NCBI GenBank assembly: GCA_030668045.1
Contig: DAOUUR010000074.1
Location: 1-8,444, forward strand
Reading direction: 5' to 3'
Length of the DNA stretch: 8,444 bases
Origin: a bacterium
GTDB lineage: Bacteria; Zixibacteria; MSB-5A5; GN15; FEB-12
In this document: piece by piece, positions 1-7,307 of the stretch
Layout: the number at the start of each line of letters is the position of its first letter
Position numbering within the stretch: the first letter of the stretch is position 1
Program-made: the position numbers and the translations under genes
The notes under the pieces: generated by a model
Seen by the model: only the letters and a program-made list of their open reading frames with translations
What the model was told of the DNA's origin: nothing
The model's database searches: none

Positions 1-878
1 ATCAGAATCGACGGTATCCCACAGGCTGTCAACTCGGCCAGGGTCAGAGCGCCCGCACGTGCGATAGCGATATCGGTTGCGGCGTAGACCAGTTCCATCT
101 GCTTTTCAAAGGGAAAGAGGGAGCAGCGTTTTGCCTTGCTGCCCGCTCTTTCGGCAACATCCTTGTAGTCCCTCTTTCCTGTTTGCCATAGCAGTTGATA
201 TTGATCTGGCACGTTTTTGTTTTCCAAACTTCTCAAGACAGCTTCGTTGATCGAGCGCGCACCCTGGCTGCCGCCGATAACGAGAATCGTCTTCTTCTCC
301 GGATCGAGCCCAAAGTGACGGATGGCATCCGCGCGGACACCCTCGGTAATCGAATGCCGCACCGGGTTGCCTGTGACAACCTTCTCGCCTGAGGTCATGA
401 TGTATTCGCCACCACGTTCAAAACCGAGGTAGATTTTCTTCGCTCTTGGCGCCAGGAGACGCGTTGTGAGTCCGGGAAATGAATTCTGTTCCTGCAGCAT
501 CGTGGGGATTCCTCTGAATGCCGCAACTCGCAAGACCGGCCACGAGACAAACCCACCTGTTCCAATGACGACATCGGGTGCAAGGTCGCTCAACAACAAC
601 CACGACTTGACAAGCGCACCGACTACCACGAACGGCAACAGCAGATTCTTTAGCGTCATCGAACGGACAATGCCACGAATGTTTATCAGGCGGAGCGGAT
701 AGCCGAGCGATTCGCGCAGTCGATACTCAATCCCACGTCTGGTGCCGATAAGAATGATATCAACGTTCAATCGACCACTGCTTAGTTCACCAACACGGTC
801 GGCAATGGCAAGAGCCGGGTAGAGATGTCCGCCGGTACCGCCGCCCGCAAATACAATTGTGGCTCGCGGGGTCGTCAT
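1..878 (-). CDS. murG: MurG, lipid II synthase (UDP-GlcNAc transferase), 3' end cut off by window
   Basis: MurG transfers GlcNAc from UDP-GlcNAc to lipid I on the cytoplasmic face of the membrane, giving lipid II. I translated the minus strand from the ATG at 876-878. The frame stays open for 292 residues to the window edge, so roughly the last 60-80 residues of a usual ~360-residue MurG are missing. Visible motifs are the first glycine loop GGGTGGH (residues 12-18), the second loop GTGGFVS (106-112), QEQNSFPG (129-136), the third loop GGSQGAR (202-208) and the nucleotide-sugar site RAGALTLAE (274-282), whose Glu282 matches the UDP-ribose-binding Glu of E. coli MurG. Trp113 follows the second loop, where Gly is usual. 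The start is fixed by AAGGAGGG at 886-893, 8 bases upstream, and by the ATGA overlap with the ftsW stop. murC would be expected next, to the left. The family assignment is secure; only the C-terminus is unseen. Confidence 0.97.
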   Translation of the reverse strand, partial: MTTPRATIVFAGGGTGGHLYPALAIADRVGELSSGRLNVDIILIGTRRGIEYRLRESLGYPLRLINIRGIVRSMTLKNLLLPFVVVGALVKSWLLLSDLAPDVVIGTGGFVSWPVLRVAAFRGIPTMLQEQNSFPGLTTRLLAPRAKKIYLGFERGGEYIMTSGEKVVTGNPVRHSITEGVRADAIRHFGLDPEKKTILVIGGSQGARSINEAVLRSLENKNVPDQYQLLWQTGKRDYKDVAERAGSKAKRCSLFPFEKQMELVYAATDIAIARAGALTLAELTACGIPSIL

Positions 879-1972
879 CGTGCTACCCTCCTTGACAGAT
901 TGATCAGGACACCGACGGCGATACTCGACACTAACAACGAGGAACCACCATATGATATGAAAGGCAAGGCCAGACCGGTAACCGGCAGAAGTGCCGTTAC
1001 CACACCGATGTTGATCGCGATATTGACAAACAGCGAAAGTGTCATTCCCGATGCGAGGAGATAGCCGAACTTGTCCGGCTGGGCTGATGCAATCCGCAGT
1101 CCACGCCACAGGATAAAAAAGAACAAGCTCAGCAAAACGATCAGTCCGATCAATCCAATCTCTTCACCGGTGGCGGCAAAGATGAAATCGGTATGCGGGT
1201 AGGGCAGGAAAAACAGTTTTTGTCGTCCCTCACCGAGTCCCGTCCCCAGCAGACCACCGGAGCCAAGAGTGAGCGCTGCCTGCTTGACCTGATAGCTACC
1301 GTCGAGAGGGTTTTTCACCGATGCTATGTAGTCAAAGATGCGAGCTTTCTTGTACCCAAGGCCAAACACCAGCAGCGCGGCCAATCCAATTGACGGCACA
1401 AATCCAGCGAGAAGATGTTTCATCCTTGCACCCGCCAGAAAAAACATCCCAAGTGCCGTTATGAATATCACAAGCGTTGTACCAAGGTCCGGTTCCATGA
1501 CGATCAATAGTAAGCCGAGTCCCAGGATCGGCACGTACGGAAAAATCAGTTGCTTGAGGTCGGCCAGGTTACGTTTCTGATTCGATAGCGAGAATGCCAG
1601 ATAGAATATCATAACACACTTAAACAACTCCGATGGTTGCACTGTGAGGGGACCAAGCATCAGCCAGCGTTGGGAACCGTTGCGGAACGGCATCAGAAAA
1701 ACCAGTGACAGAAGGAGCAGCATTACCAGCAGCGCCGGGGCCGAGTAAACGGCATAACGTTCCAGATCGATTTTCCCTATCAGCCACACCGTCGCCACCG
1801 ACAGAAGCGCCCAGACAAACTGTTGCCCAAGGAAATAAAAATGAGATCCAAAACGGCTTTCGGCGAGAATCGAAGACGTCGAATAGACCATGATCAGGCC
1901 AATCAGAATTGCTGAGAGGTAGGCCAGCATCAGACGTTCATCAACAGTGCGCTCAGTGCGAAATCTTTTCAT
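875..1972 (-). CDS. ftsW: FtsW, septal peptidoglycan glycosyltransferase (SEDS family)
   Basis: FtsW is the membrane-embedded SEDS polymerase that joins lipid II into glycan strands at the division septum, working with the FtsI transpeptidase. The product is 365 residues and highly hydrophobic, consistent with the family's ten transmembrane segments. The first segment runs from about residue 15 to 35. SEDS motifs are present: QPSEL (112-116), EPDLGTT (160-166), the loop with GTGLGEGRQK (243-252), HTDFIFA (260-266) with the invariant, likely catalytic Asp262, and PVTGLALPFISYGG (330-343). The ATG at 1970-1972 is chosen because it gives a typical short cytoplasmic N-terminus. The open frame continues about 99 codons further upstream, but that part only shadows murD. 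The gene overlaps the murD end by 20 bases, and its stop overlaps the murG start as ATGA. AGGAG (1975-1979) sits only 2 bases before the ATG, which is close, so reinitiation after murD is likely. RodA is the paralogue to exclude; the dcw position between murD and murG favours FtsW. Confidence 0.95.
   Translation of the reverse strand: MKRFRTERTVDERLMLAYLSAILIGLIMVYSTSSILAESRFGSHFYFLGQQFVWALLSVATVWLIGKIDLERYAVYSAPALLVMLLLLSLVFLMPFRNGSQRWLMLGPLTVQPSELFKCVMIFYLAFSLSNQKRNLADLKQLIFPYVPILGLGLLLIVMEPDLGTTLVIFITALGMFFLAGARMKHLLAGFVPSIGLAALLVFGLGYKKARIFDYIASVKNPLDGSYQVKQAALTLGSGGLLGTGLGEGRQKLFFLPYPHTDFIFAATGEEIGLIGLIVLLSLFFFILWRGLRIASAQPDKFGYLLASGMTLSLFVNIAINIGVVTALLPVTGLALPFISYGGSSLLVSSIAVGVLINLSRRVAR
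886..893 (-). promoter_or_regulatory. Strong ribosome binding site of murG
   Basis: AAGGAGGG lies inside the last codons of ftsW. The AGGAGG core is 8 bases from the murG ATG. It fixes the murG start and suggests independent ribosome loading in addition to coupling through the ATGA overlap. Confidence 0.85.
1953..1972 (-). other. 20-base murD/ftsW coding overlap
   Basis: The last codons of murD (ending at TGA 1953-1955) are read in another frame as the first codons of ftsW (ATG 1970-1972). AGGAG at 1975-1979 is only 2 bases from the ATG. This is the largest overlap in the cluster and suggests coupled translation. The next in-frame ATG, codon 15, has no ribosome binding site and would cut into the first membrane segment. 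Confidence 0.75.
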
Positions 1973-3347
1973 TACTCCTGCTGCCGTTCTTGAGATTTGC
2001 AACCGCTTTCTTAAACACTTCTCCCCGATGTTCATAATCTTCAAACATGTCAAAGCTGGCACACGCTGGAGAGAGCAAAATCGTCTCGCCCGGGTAAGCC
2101 ATCTCAAAACACCGTCCCACCGCTTCCTCAAGCGTATCCGCAAATTGCGTTGAGAACGCTTTCCCCAGCACTGCAAACATTTTTTCCTTTGCCTCGCCAA
2201 TGAGGACGATGCTCTTGATCCTGTCCTTACCCCATTTTGCAATAGGAGCAAAGTCACCGCTCTTGTCACGACCTCCAGCTATCAGATGAATCGGAGTCTC
2301 TACTGAACGAAGTGCATAGCAGACCGAATCAACATTGGTGGCCTTTGAATCGTTGATGAAGAACACTCCCGCCACCTGTCCGACACGTTCTAAGCGATGC
2401 TCCACTCCGGCGAACGAACCAAGGGCGCGATTGATTGCGATGATATCGACACCCATCAGTCGGGCCATCGTTACCGCCGCTGCGGCGTTCTGCAGATTGT
2501 GCGGTCCGGGAATCCGAATATCTGAACAGTGAATCACCTCTTCTTCCGATCCACACGCTGTCGTCCAGAGAATCCCGTTACGAACGTATGTCATCGCACG
2601 AACGTTGTCATCGGTGGTTGAGAAGAACTTCTTCCGGGCTTGCGTTGTTATTTCATCGGCAACTGTTGCCCGGTCTTCAAGATTGAGGATAAGAGTGTCG
2701 CCCTCCGACTGATTCTCAGCGATCCGATACTTGACTTTCTTGTATTCATCGAACGTGCCATGGCGATCAAGGTGATCGGGAGTAAGGTTGAGAATTGTCG
2801 CAACGTCGGGTCTGAAATCCGCAATTCCCTCCAGTTGGAAATTGGACACTTCGATAACGGCGACACCATCGTGAGGAATCCTTGCCGCTACACCGGCAAA
2901 CGGATCACCAATATTTCCGCAAACGAATGTTTCGATCCCGGCCGCCTGGAACATCCTACCAAGAAGGGTGGTCGTCGTTGTCTTGCCATTTGAACCGGTG
3001 ATCGCTGCGATACGACCGCGACATGCCCAGGAAGCGAACTCTATTTCCGAGAAGATCGGAATACCGTTGTCGCGTAACCGCCGGAGGATATCAGCTGTTG
3101 GCGGTACACCCGGTGAAACGACAATATAGTCACAACTCAGCAACTTGTCGGTGTGGCCGCTGGTCTCAAATGGTATCCGTCGATCCTGCAATTGTGCAAT
3201 CTGATCAGCGAGTAGCTCGGCCGATTTTGAATCCGACACGAACGGCTGCCCGCCTAAATCCTCGGCCATCAAAGCCGATGCCATCCCGGAACGAGCCATT
3301 CCGATAATACCGATCCTTCGGTTTCTAATTTTCTCTTCAGCCGTCAT
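1953..3347 (-). CDS. murD: MurD, UDP-MurNAc-L-alanine:D-glutamate ligase
   Basis: MurD adds D-glutamate to UDP-MurNAc-L-Ala in the cytoplasm, using ATP. The product is 464 residues, a normal length. It shows the three-domain Mur ligase layout: an N-terminal Rossmann-like UDP-binding domain beginning RIGIIGMARSG (11-21), a central ATPase domain with P-loop GSNGKTT (118-124), EVSNFQLE (166-173) and TPDHLDRH (189-196), and a C-terminal domain. Lys206 in EYKKVKYRI aligns with the carbamylated lysine (K198) of E. coli MurD. The MurD signature NDSKATN (332-338), AGGRDKSG (357-364) and SPACASFD (426-433) separate it from MurC, MurE and MurF. The ATG at 3345-3347 overlaps the mraY stop as ATGA. No good Shine-Dalgarno sequence precedes it, so translation probably depends on coupling to mraY. 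The frame continues open about 157 codons further upstream inside mraY, but nothing there looks like protein, so I do not extend it. Confidence 0.97.
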   Translation of the reverse strand: MTAEEKIRNRRIGIIGMARSGMASALMAEDLGGQPFVSDSKSAELLADQIAQLQDRRIPFETSGHTDKLLSCDYIVVSPGVPPTADILRRLRDNGIPIFSEIEFASWACRGRIAAITGSNGKTTTTTLLGRMFQAAGIETFVCGNIGDPFAGVAARIPHDGVAVIEVSNFQLEGIADFRPDVATILNLTPDHLDRHGTFDEYKKVKYRIAENQSEGDTLILNLEDRATVADEITTQARKKFFSTTDDNVRAMTYVRNGILWTTACGSEEEVIHCSDIRIPGPHNLQNAAAAVTMARLMGVDIIAINRALGSFAGVEHRLERVGQVAGVFFINDSKATNVDSVCYALRSVETPIHLIAGGRDKSGDFAPIAKWGKDRIKSIVLIGEAKEKMFAVLGKAFSTQFADTLEEAVGRCFEMAYPGETILLSPACASFDMFEDYEHRGEVFKKAVANLKNGSRSNEKISH

Positions 3348-4432
3348 CGTACTTTCAGAGTTGCCAGGGTTAGTAGCGCACACAGCGCGCCGATTATCCA
3401 GTACCGCACTACGATTTTTGATTCGGGCCAGCCTATCATCTCGAAGTGATGATGGAGCGGCGCCATTTTGAAAACTCGTTTGCCGCCGCGGAGTCGATAC
3501 GAAAGCACCTGTATTATGACCGACAAGGCAGTCACCACGAACACGCCGCCGACTACAACCAGCAGCAGTTCTTTTTTCAGAAGTATCGCCAAGGCACCCA
3601 ACGCACCACCCAGTGATAGCGAACCGGTGTCGCCCATGAACACTTCTGCCGGATGCGAATTGAACCAGAGGAATCCGAGCGACGAGCCCATCGCCGCGCC
3701 GCAATAGACTGCCAGTTCGCCGGCGCCGGGGATGTATTCGATTTGCAGGTAGCTTGAGTAGTCGAGTCGTCCTGTCAGGTATGCCAGTCCGAGAAAGGCA
3801 AAGAAGCAGAGACCACACAGACCGATTGCCAGTCCGTCGAGACCGTCGGTAAGATTAACGGCGTTGGACGATCCGGTCAGCACGACGATGATAAACGGCA
3901 CGTACATGAACCCGAGGATGAGTACGTAATCTTTGAAGAAGGGGATATCGGTCGTGCCGTCATATTGTCCCTCAGGCGCAACAAAGAGCAGGGCAAGACC
4001 AAAGATCAACCCAATGATCACCTGGCCGATCAACTTCTTGCGTCCGACCATGCCGCGCGGCTGCCCCTTGACAACTTTTAGATAGTCATCCATGAACCCG
4101 ATCAGGCCCATCCATGCGGTTATAATCATGATCATGACGACATGGAAGTTGGTGAGGTCAGCCCATAGCAAAGTCGGGATGAGAATACCGGCCAACACGA
4201 TCAGACCACCCATCGTCGGTGTACCAGCTTTTTTCTGATGACCGACGGGACCTTCTTCGCGAATCGTCTCGGCTATCTGATATTTCCGCAACATGCGAAT
4301 GAACAACGGTCCGAGGATGAGACTTATTATAATAGCGGTCACCATCGCACCGGCCGTCCGGAAAGTTATATACTGAAAAAGGTTGAACCCTGAGACATGC
4401 TTCGTGAGAGGATACAACAGATGGTAAAACAT
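3344..4432 (-). CDS. mraY: MraY, phospho-MurNAc-pentapeptide transferase (lipid I synthase)
   Basis: MraY is an integral membrane enzyme. It moves phospho-MurNAc-pentapeptide from UDP to undecaprenyl phosphate, releasing UMP and making lipid I. The 362-residue product matches the usual 320-370 and is largely hydrophobic, consistent with ten transmembrane segments. The polyprenyl-phosphate transferase motifs are all present: the Asp pair in GFMDDYLK (D115, D116), NLTDGLDG (193-200), FMGDTGS (265-271) with the active-site Asp268, and the histidine motif APLHHHFE (324-331). The K-K-A-G-T-P-T-M-G-G stretch near residues 67-76 is also typical. The gene starts at ATG 4430-4432, sharing one base with the murF stop (TGATG). 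AGGAG (4443-4447) lies 10 bases upstream, inside the murF end. The murD ATG overlaps the stop. WecA-type relatives lack the HHH motif and this neighbourhood, so the call is firm. Confidence 0.97.
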   Translation of the reverse strand: MFYHLLYPLTKHVSGFNLFQYITFRTAGAMVTAIIISLILGPLFIRMLRKYQIAETIREEGPVGHQKKAGTPTMGGLIVLAGILIPTLLWADLTNFHVVMIMIITAWMGLIGFMDDYLKVVKGQPRGMVGRKKLIGQVIIGLIFGLALLFVAPEGQYDGTTDIPFFKDYVLILGFMYVPFIIVVLTGSSNAVNLTDGLDGLAIGLCGLCFFAFLGLAYLTGRLDYSSYLQIEYIPGAGELAVYCGAAMGSSLGFLWFNSHPAEVFMGDTGSLSLGGALGALAILLKKELLLVVVGGVFVVTALSVIIQVLSYRLRGGKRVFKMAPLHHHFEMIGWPESKIVVRYWIIGALCALLTLATLKVR

Positions 4433-5823
4433 CAGCCGGATTCTCCTCTCTCGACAGAGTCGATAATAGCTTCGAGTCCAACGCCTCGGGACGCCTTCAC
4501 CATCACAAGGTCGCCCTTCTGAAGCCGTCGCACGATTGCCTCCACCGCACCTATTCTGCTCGGGCTGTGCCAGACTTTGTTCTCGGCAACGCCTGAAGCC
4601 ACGGCCTGCGCAGCGATTGATCCAGCCAGCTTGCCGACCAGATACGCCTGATCGAATTGATGAGCGGCCAGCGCTTTTCCAATTTGAGCATGCAAAGCGG
4701 CTGCTGATTCGCCGAGCTCAAGCATGTCACCGAGAATGATGATCCGTCGTCCGCGCGTCGGAATCTGCGAGAAGGCTTCAAGCGATGCCTTCACCGATTC
4801 GGGATTGGCGTTGTAGGTGTCGTTGAAAAATGTGATTCCGTTTTTCTCAACCAACTGGCCTCGCATCGGTGCCGTTGTAAACGCGATAGCTGATGTATCG
4901 ATTGATTCAAAATCGTATCCGAGAGTGGCTGTCGCCGCATACGCCGCCAACAAGTTGGACACGTGGTGCATACCGATCAGCGGTACCCGGAACTGCTTAC
5001 CCCGAATTGTTACCTCTGAACCTCCCGATGATAACGGTGAAATCCGCTCCGGGTCAAAGTCGGCCGGAGCATTGATTCCAAACGTTACCAGCGGGCGTTT
5101 AAGTTTCTTTGCTTCGCGCACCAACAACGCGTCATCGGCATTGATCACCACCGGAACATCGGGTGCCGCCTGCCTGACCAATTCCAGCTTGGCGTGGGCT
5201 ACCGCTTCGACGGTGCCAAAGAATTCCAGATGCGACGGGCCGACGTTGGTAATCAGTATTAGATCGGGATGAACCAGTTTGGCCAGCTTGGGCATCTCAT
5301 CCTTTGTGGAAATACCAAGCTCAAGAATGGCGACACGAGTGGTCTCGTCGATACCAAAAATCGACAACGGTGCGCCATATAGATTGTTGAAGTTACCCGG
5401 AGAACGATAGACGCCTTTCTCCACGGCGTTCAGCAAACCGAAAGCCAGTTCCTTAGTGGTCGTTTTCCCGTTGGAACCGGTGACACCGATGACCTTCGCC
5501 GGGCATCGATCCCGCCAGCGCGCGGCCAGACTCAACATTGCCTCATGAGAATCAGTCACCAAAACGACAGTCGTGTCCGACGAAACGTTCGGAGCAAGAC
5601 TGCACCTGCGCTCTACCATTACTCCGGCGGCTCCTCGCTTTAGCGCATTGGCGAGATAGTCATGGCCATCGACCCGATCACCGCGAATGGCGACAAAGAG
5701 CTCACCCTGCCGGATGGTACGACTATCAATGGAAACGCCTGTGAAAGAATGTTCTGACACATTCTTCCCGGCAAGCGTGCCGTCTGTCATCTCGGCCAGT
5801 TGATCAAATCGCAAACTAATCAA
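4432..5823 (-). CDS. murF: MurF, UDP-MurNAc-tripeptide:D-Ala-D-Ala ligase, TTG start
   Basis: MurF adds the D-Ala-D-Ala dipeptide to UDP-MurNAc-tripeptide, completing the cytoplasmic pentapeptide precursor. The product is 463 residues, usual for the family. An N-terminal substrate-binding domain contains the SIDSRTI segment (31-37) and FVAIRGDR (43-50). The ATPase domain has P-loop GSNGKTTTKEL (116-126), GNFNNLYGAPL (143-153), ELGISTKDE (168-176) and NVGPSHLEFFG (193-203). The C-terminal domain has NDTYNANPESV (334-344), LGDMLELGE (364-372) and VKASRGVG (442-449). There is no ATG at the start. TTG at 5821-5823 gives the N-terminus (M)ISLRFDQL, which aligns with MISV of E. coli MurF, but GAGGAA abuts it. 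TTG at 5812-5814, three codons later, lies 10 bases from GAGG, a better distance. I keep the longer form. The gene follows murE by 14 bases, and its stop overlaps mraY. Confidence 0.95.
   Translation of the reverse strand: MISLRFDQLAEMTDGTLAGKNVSEHSFTGVSIDSRTIRQGELFVAIRGDRVDGHDYLANALKRGAAGVMVERRCSLAPNVSSDTTVVLVTDSHEAMLSLAARWRDRCPAKVIGVTGSNGKTTTKELAFGLLNAVEKGVYRSPGNFNNLYGAPLSIFGIDETTRVAILELGISTKDEMPKLAKLVHPDLILITNVGPSHLEFFGTVEAVAHAKLELVRQAAPDVPVVINADDALLVREAKKLKRPLVTFGINAPADFDPERISPLSSGGSEVTIRGKQFRVPLIGMHHVSNLLAAYAATATLGYDFESIDTSAIAFTTAPMRGQLVEKNGITFFNDTYNANPESVKASLEAFSQIPTRGRRIIILGDMLELGESAAALHAQIGKALAAHQFDQAYLVGKLAGSIAAQAVASGVAENKVWHSPSRIGAVEAIVRRLQKGDLVMVKASRGVGLEAIIDSVERGESG
4443..4447 (-). 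promoter_or_regulatory. Ribosome binding site of mraY
   Basis: AGGAG, within the purine run GAGAGGAGAA in the last codons of murF, lies 10 bases before the mraY ATG. Together with the TGATG stop-start overlap it supports this start. Confidence 0.7.
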
Positions 5824-5829
5824 TTCCTC
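5824..5829 (-). promoter_or_regulatory. Ribosome binding site of murF, start-deciding
   Basis: GAGGAA lies in the short murE-murF gap. It touches the TTG at 5821-5823 but is 10 bases (counted from GAGG) from the TTG at 5812-5814. By spacing the second TTG is favoured, by alignment to MurF N-termini the first. Confidence 0.55.
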
Positions 5830-5837
5830 AGTTCATC

Positions 5838-7304
5838 CTAACTGCTGCTATATCCCATCTCGGCCAGCACCTTCCTGGCCTCGGCGGTATCATCAAAGGG
5901 GTGTCTCTCTCCCATGATCTCCTGATAGTTCTCCGCGCCTTTCCCTGCGAGCAAGACAGCATCGCCTTCGCGAGCGGCCTTGAGAATAGTTGCAATCGCT
6001 TCCTTTCGATCGGGAACAATTTGGAAGTTATCACCTTCCAGGCCGGGCTTGATATCTTCGATAATCGCCAACGGGTCTTCCCCGCGCGGATTGTCAGAGG
6101 ACACCACCGCAAAGTCTGACCCTACCGTACCGGCCTTGCCCATTAGCGGTCGTTTGCCTTTGTCTCTGTCACCACCGCATCCAAACAAAGTGAGCAGACG
6201 GCCTTTGGTAAGTTCGCGGGCCGATTCACACAGACGCTCTATCGCATCCGGCGTGTGTGCATAGTCAACATAGACAGCGAACGGTTGGCCACAGTCTACA
6301 TGATTGAAACGTCCGGGGATTGGCACACTCTTCTCAAGGCCACAAACGACATTGTCCAAATCAATTCCAGAAGCCAGACCACCGGCAGCTCCGGCCAGTG
6401 CGTTCATTAGATTGAATCTTCCGGGCAGAGGGAACATTATCGTGTGCTTCCCCATAGGTGTGACCAGATCAAAGATGGTTCCATCCGATTTCAACTCGTA
6501 ATTGCTGCAGTAAACGTCTGCTTCCTCGTTATCCAGAGAGTACCCGATATGCGAGGAGGTAATATCGCCGATCAACTGCCGGAACTCCGGCACGTCAAGG
6601 TTAACCGCAGCGTAGCAAAGGGGGCCGTCGAGGCGGCGGGCCAGCTGCGCTTTTGTTTCGGCATATTCCTCAAACGTCTTGTGGAAGTCGAGGTGATCGC
6701 GAGTCAGGTTGGTATAGACGGCCACCCGGAAATTGATGTTATCAACACGATGAAGAGCAAGCGCGTGCGATGACACTTCGATAACGGCATTGACACAATG
6801 ATTCCTTTTCATCTGATACAGTAACGCCTGAAGGTCGAGCGATTCGGGTGTCGTGCGCTCCGCGTCGATAGAATCCTTGCCGGTACTGTACACCGCCGAT
6901 GTCACCAGTCCGGTCGTCTTCATGCGAGCCTGGAGGATGTTTCGGATGAGATGGCAGGTGGTCGTCTTGCCGTTTGTGCCGGTAACGCCACAGGCTTTTA
7001 TATTCATGCCGGGGTATCCGTAGAATTTGGCCGCGACATCGGCCAACGCCTTGCGATCGTTATCGACGCTGACATGATTCTTTACACCGTCACAATCACT
7101 TCGGGCACCAAGGACGGCAACCGCTCCCCGATCAACCGCGTCCTTGACGAAGTCATAACCGTCGCTCTTGAATCCTTTAATGGCGACGAAGAGACATCCC
7201 TCGTCTATGCGACGGGAGTCGTACTCAATTCTGGAGATCTCAACATCCGCGTTACCATCAAGCTTCGCACCGTCAATCTCGGCTATGAGTTCACCTAACT
7301 TGAT
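5838..7304 (-). CDS. murE: MurE, UDP-MurNAc-dipeptide:meso-DAP ligase, apparent ATC start
   Basis: MurE adds the third stem amino acid to UDP-MurNAc-L-Ala-D-Glu. Taken from the ATC at 7302-7304 the product is 488 residues, the normal family length. It begins KLGELIAEIDGAKL after the initiator, as a typical MurE N-terminal domain does. That domain has EYDSRRI near residues 25-31 and CLFVAIKG near 34-41. The rest carries P-loop GTNGKTT (109-115), TTPESLDLQ (151-159), SSHAL (178-182), Lys218 matching the carbamylated lysine of E. coli MurE, DYAHTPDA (347-354), GCGGDRDKGKRP (375-386) and GKGAENYQ (454-461). DNPR (404-407) is the meso-diaminopimelate specificity motif. No ATG, GTG or TTG occurs in frame between TGA 7308-7310 and the TTG at 7044-7046. 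Starting at that TTG would leave 402 residues and remove the UDP-binding domain. A near-perfect ribosome binding site precedes the ATC. Identity is secure; the start codon could instead be a sequencing error of ATG. Confidence 0.95.
   Translation of the reverse strand: MKLGELIAEIDGAKLDGNADVEISRIEYDSRRIDEGCLFVAIKGFKSDGYDFVKDAVDRGAVAVLGARSDCDGVKNHVSVDNDRKALADVAAKFYGYPGMNIKACGVTGTNGKTTTCHLIRNILQARMKTTGLVTSAVYSTGKDSIDAERTTPESLDLQALLYQMKRNHCVNAVIEVSSHALALHRVDNINFRVAVYTNLTRDHLDFHKTFEEYAETKAQLARRLDGPLCYAAVNLDVPEFRQLIGDITSSHIGYSLDNEEADVYCSNYELKSDGTIFDLVTPMGKHTIMFPLPGRFNLMNALAGAAGGLASGIDLDNVVCGLEKSVPIPGRFNHVDCGQPFAVYVDYAHTPDAIERLCESARELTKGRLLTLFGCGGDRDKGKRPLMGKAGTVGSDFAVVSSDNPRGEDPLAIIEDIKPGLEGDNFQIVPDRKEAIATILKAAREGDAVLLAGKGAENYQEIMGERHPFDDTAEARKVLAEMGYSSS
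7302..7304 (-). other. Putative ATC start codon of murE
   Basis: In the murE frame the codons read TGA, AGG, ATC, AAG, TTA, GGT, GAA, CTC. The ATC occupies the place of the initiator Met in MurE proteins that begin M-K-L-x-E-L. AUC initiation is rare; the closely related codon AUU starts infC in E. coli, so non-standard AUN starts are known. Confidence 0.6.
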
Positions 7305-7307
7305 CCT

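Noticed and set aside
1973..2269. The ftsW frame extends about 99 codons upstream into murD.
   Set aside because: It overlaps the conserved C-terminal domain of MurD. A typical FtsW starts shortly before its first membrane segment, as from the ATG at 1972.
3348..3818. The murD frame stays open for about 157 codons upstream of the murD ATG.
   Set aside because: This stretch lies wholly inside mraY, whose frame carries all catalytic motifs. The translation is Arg-rich and low in recognisable structure, and murD proper begins with the expected Rossmann motif at its ATG.
4817..5272. Plus-strand open frame of 151 codons opposite murF.
   Set aside because: It lies entirely antisense to conserved MurF coding sequence, has no evident ribosome binding site, and its translation resembles no family I know.
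2976..6980. Similar short sequences around 2976-2996, 5458-5478 and 6960-6980 look like dispersed repeats.
   Set aside because: They are the P-loop codons (GSNGKTT or GTNGKTT) of the homologous ligases MurD, MurF and MurE, so they reflect protein homology and not a mobile repeat.
6951..7298. Plus-strand open frame of 115 codons across the murE 5' region, which might be taken as a gene in the apparent ftsI-murE gap.
   Set aside because: The opposite strand encodes the MurE N-terminal domain without a break, so the gap is not real and the plus-strand frame is a shadow.
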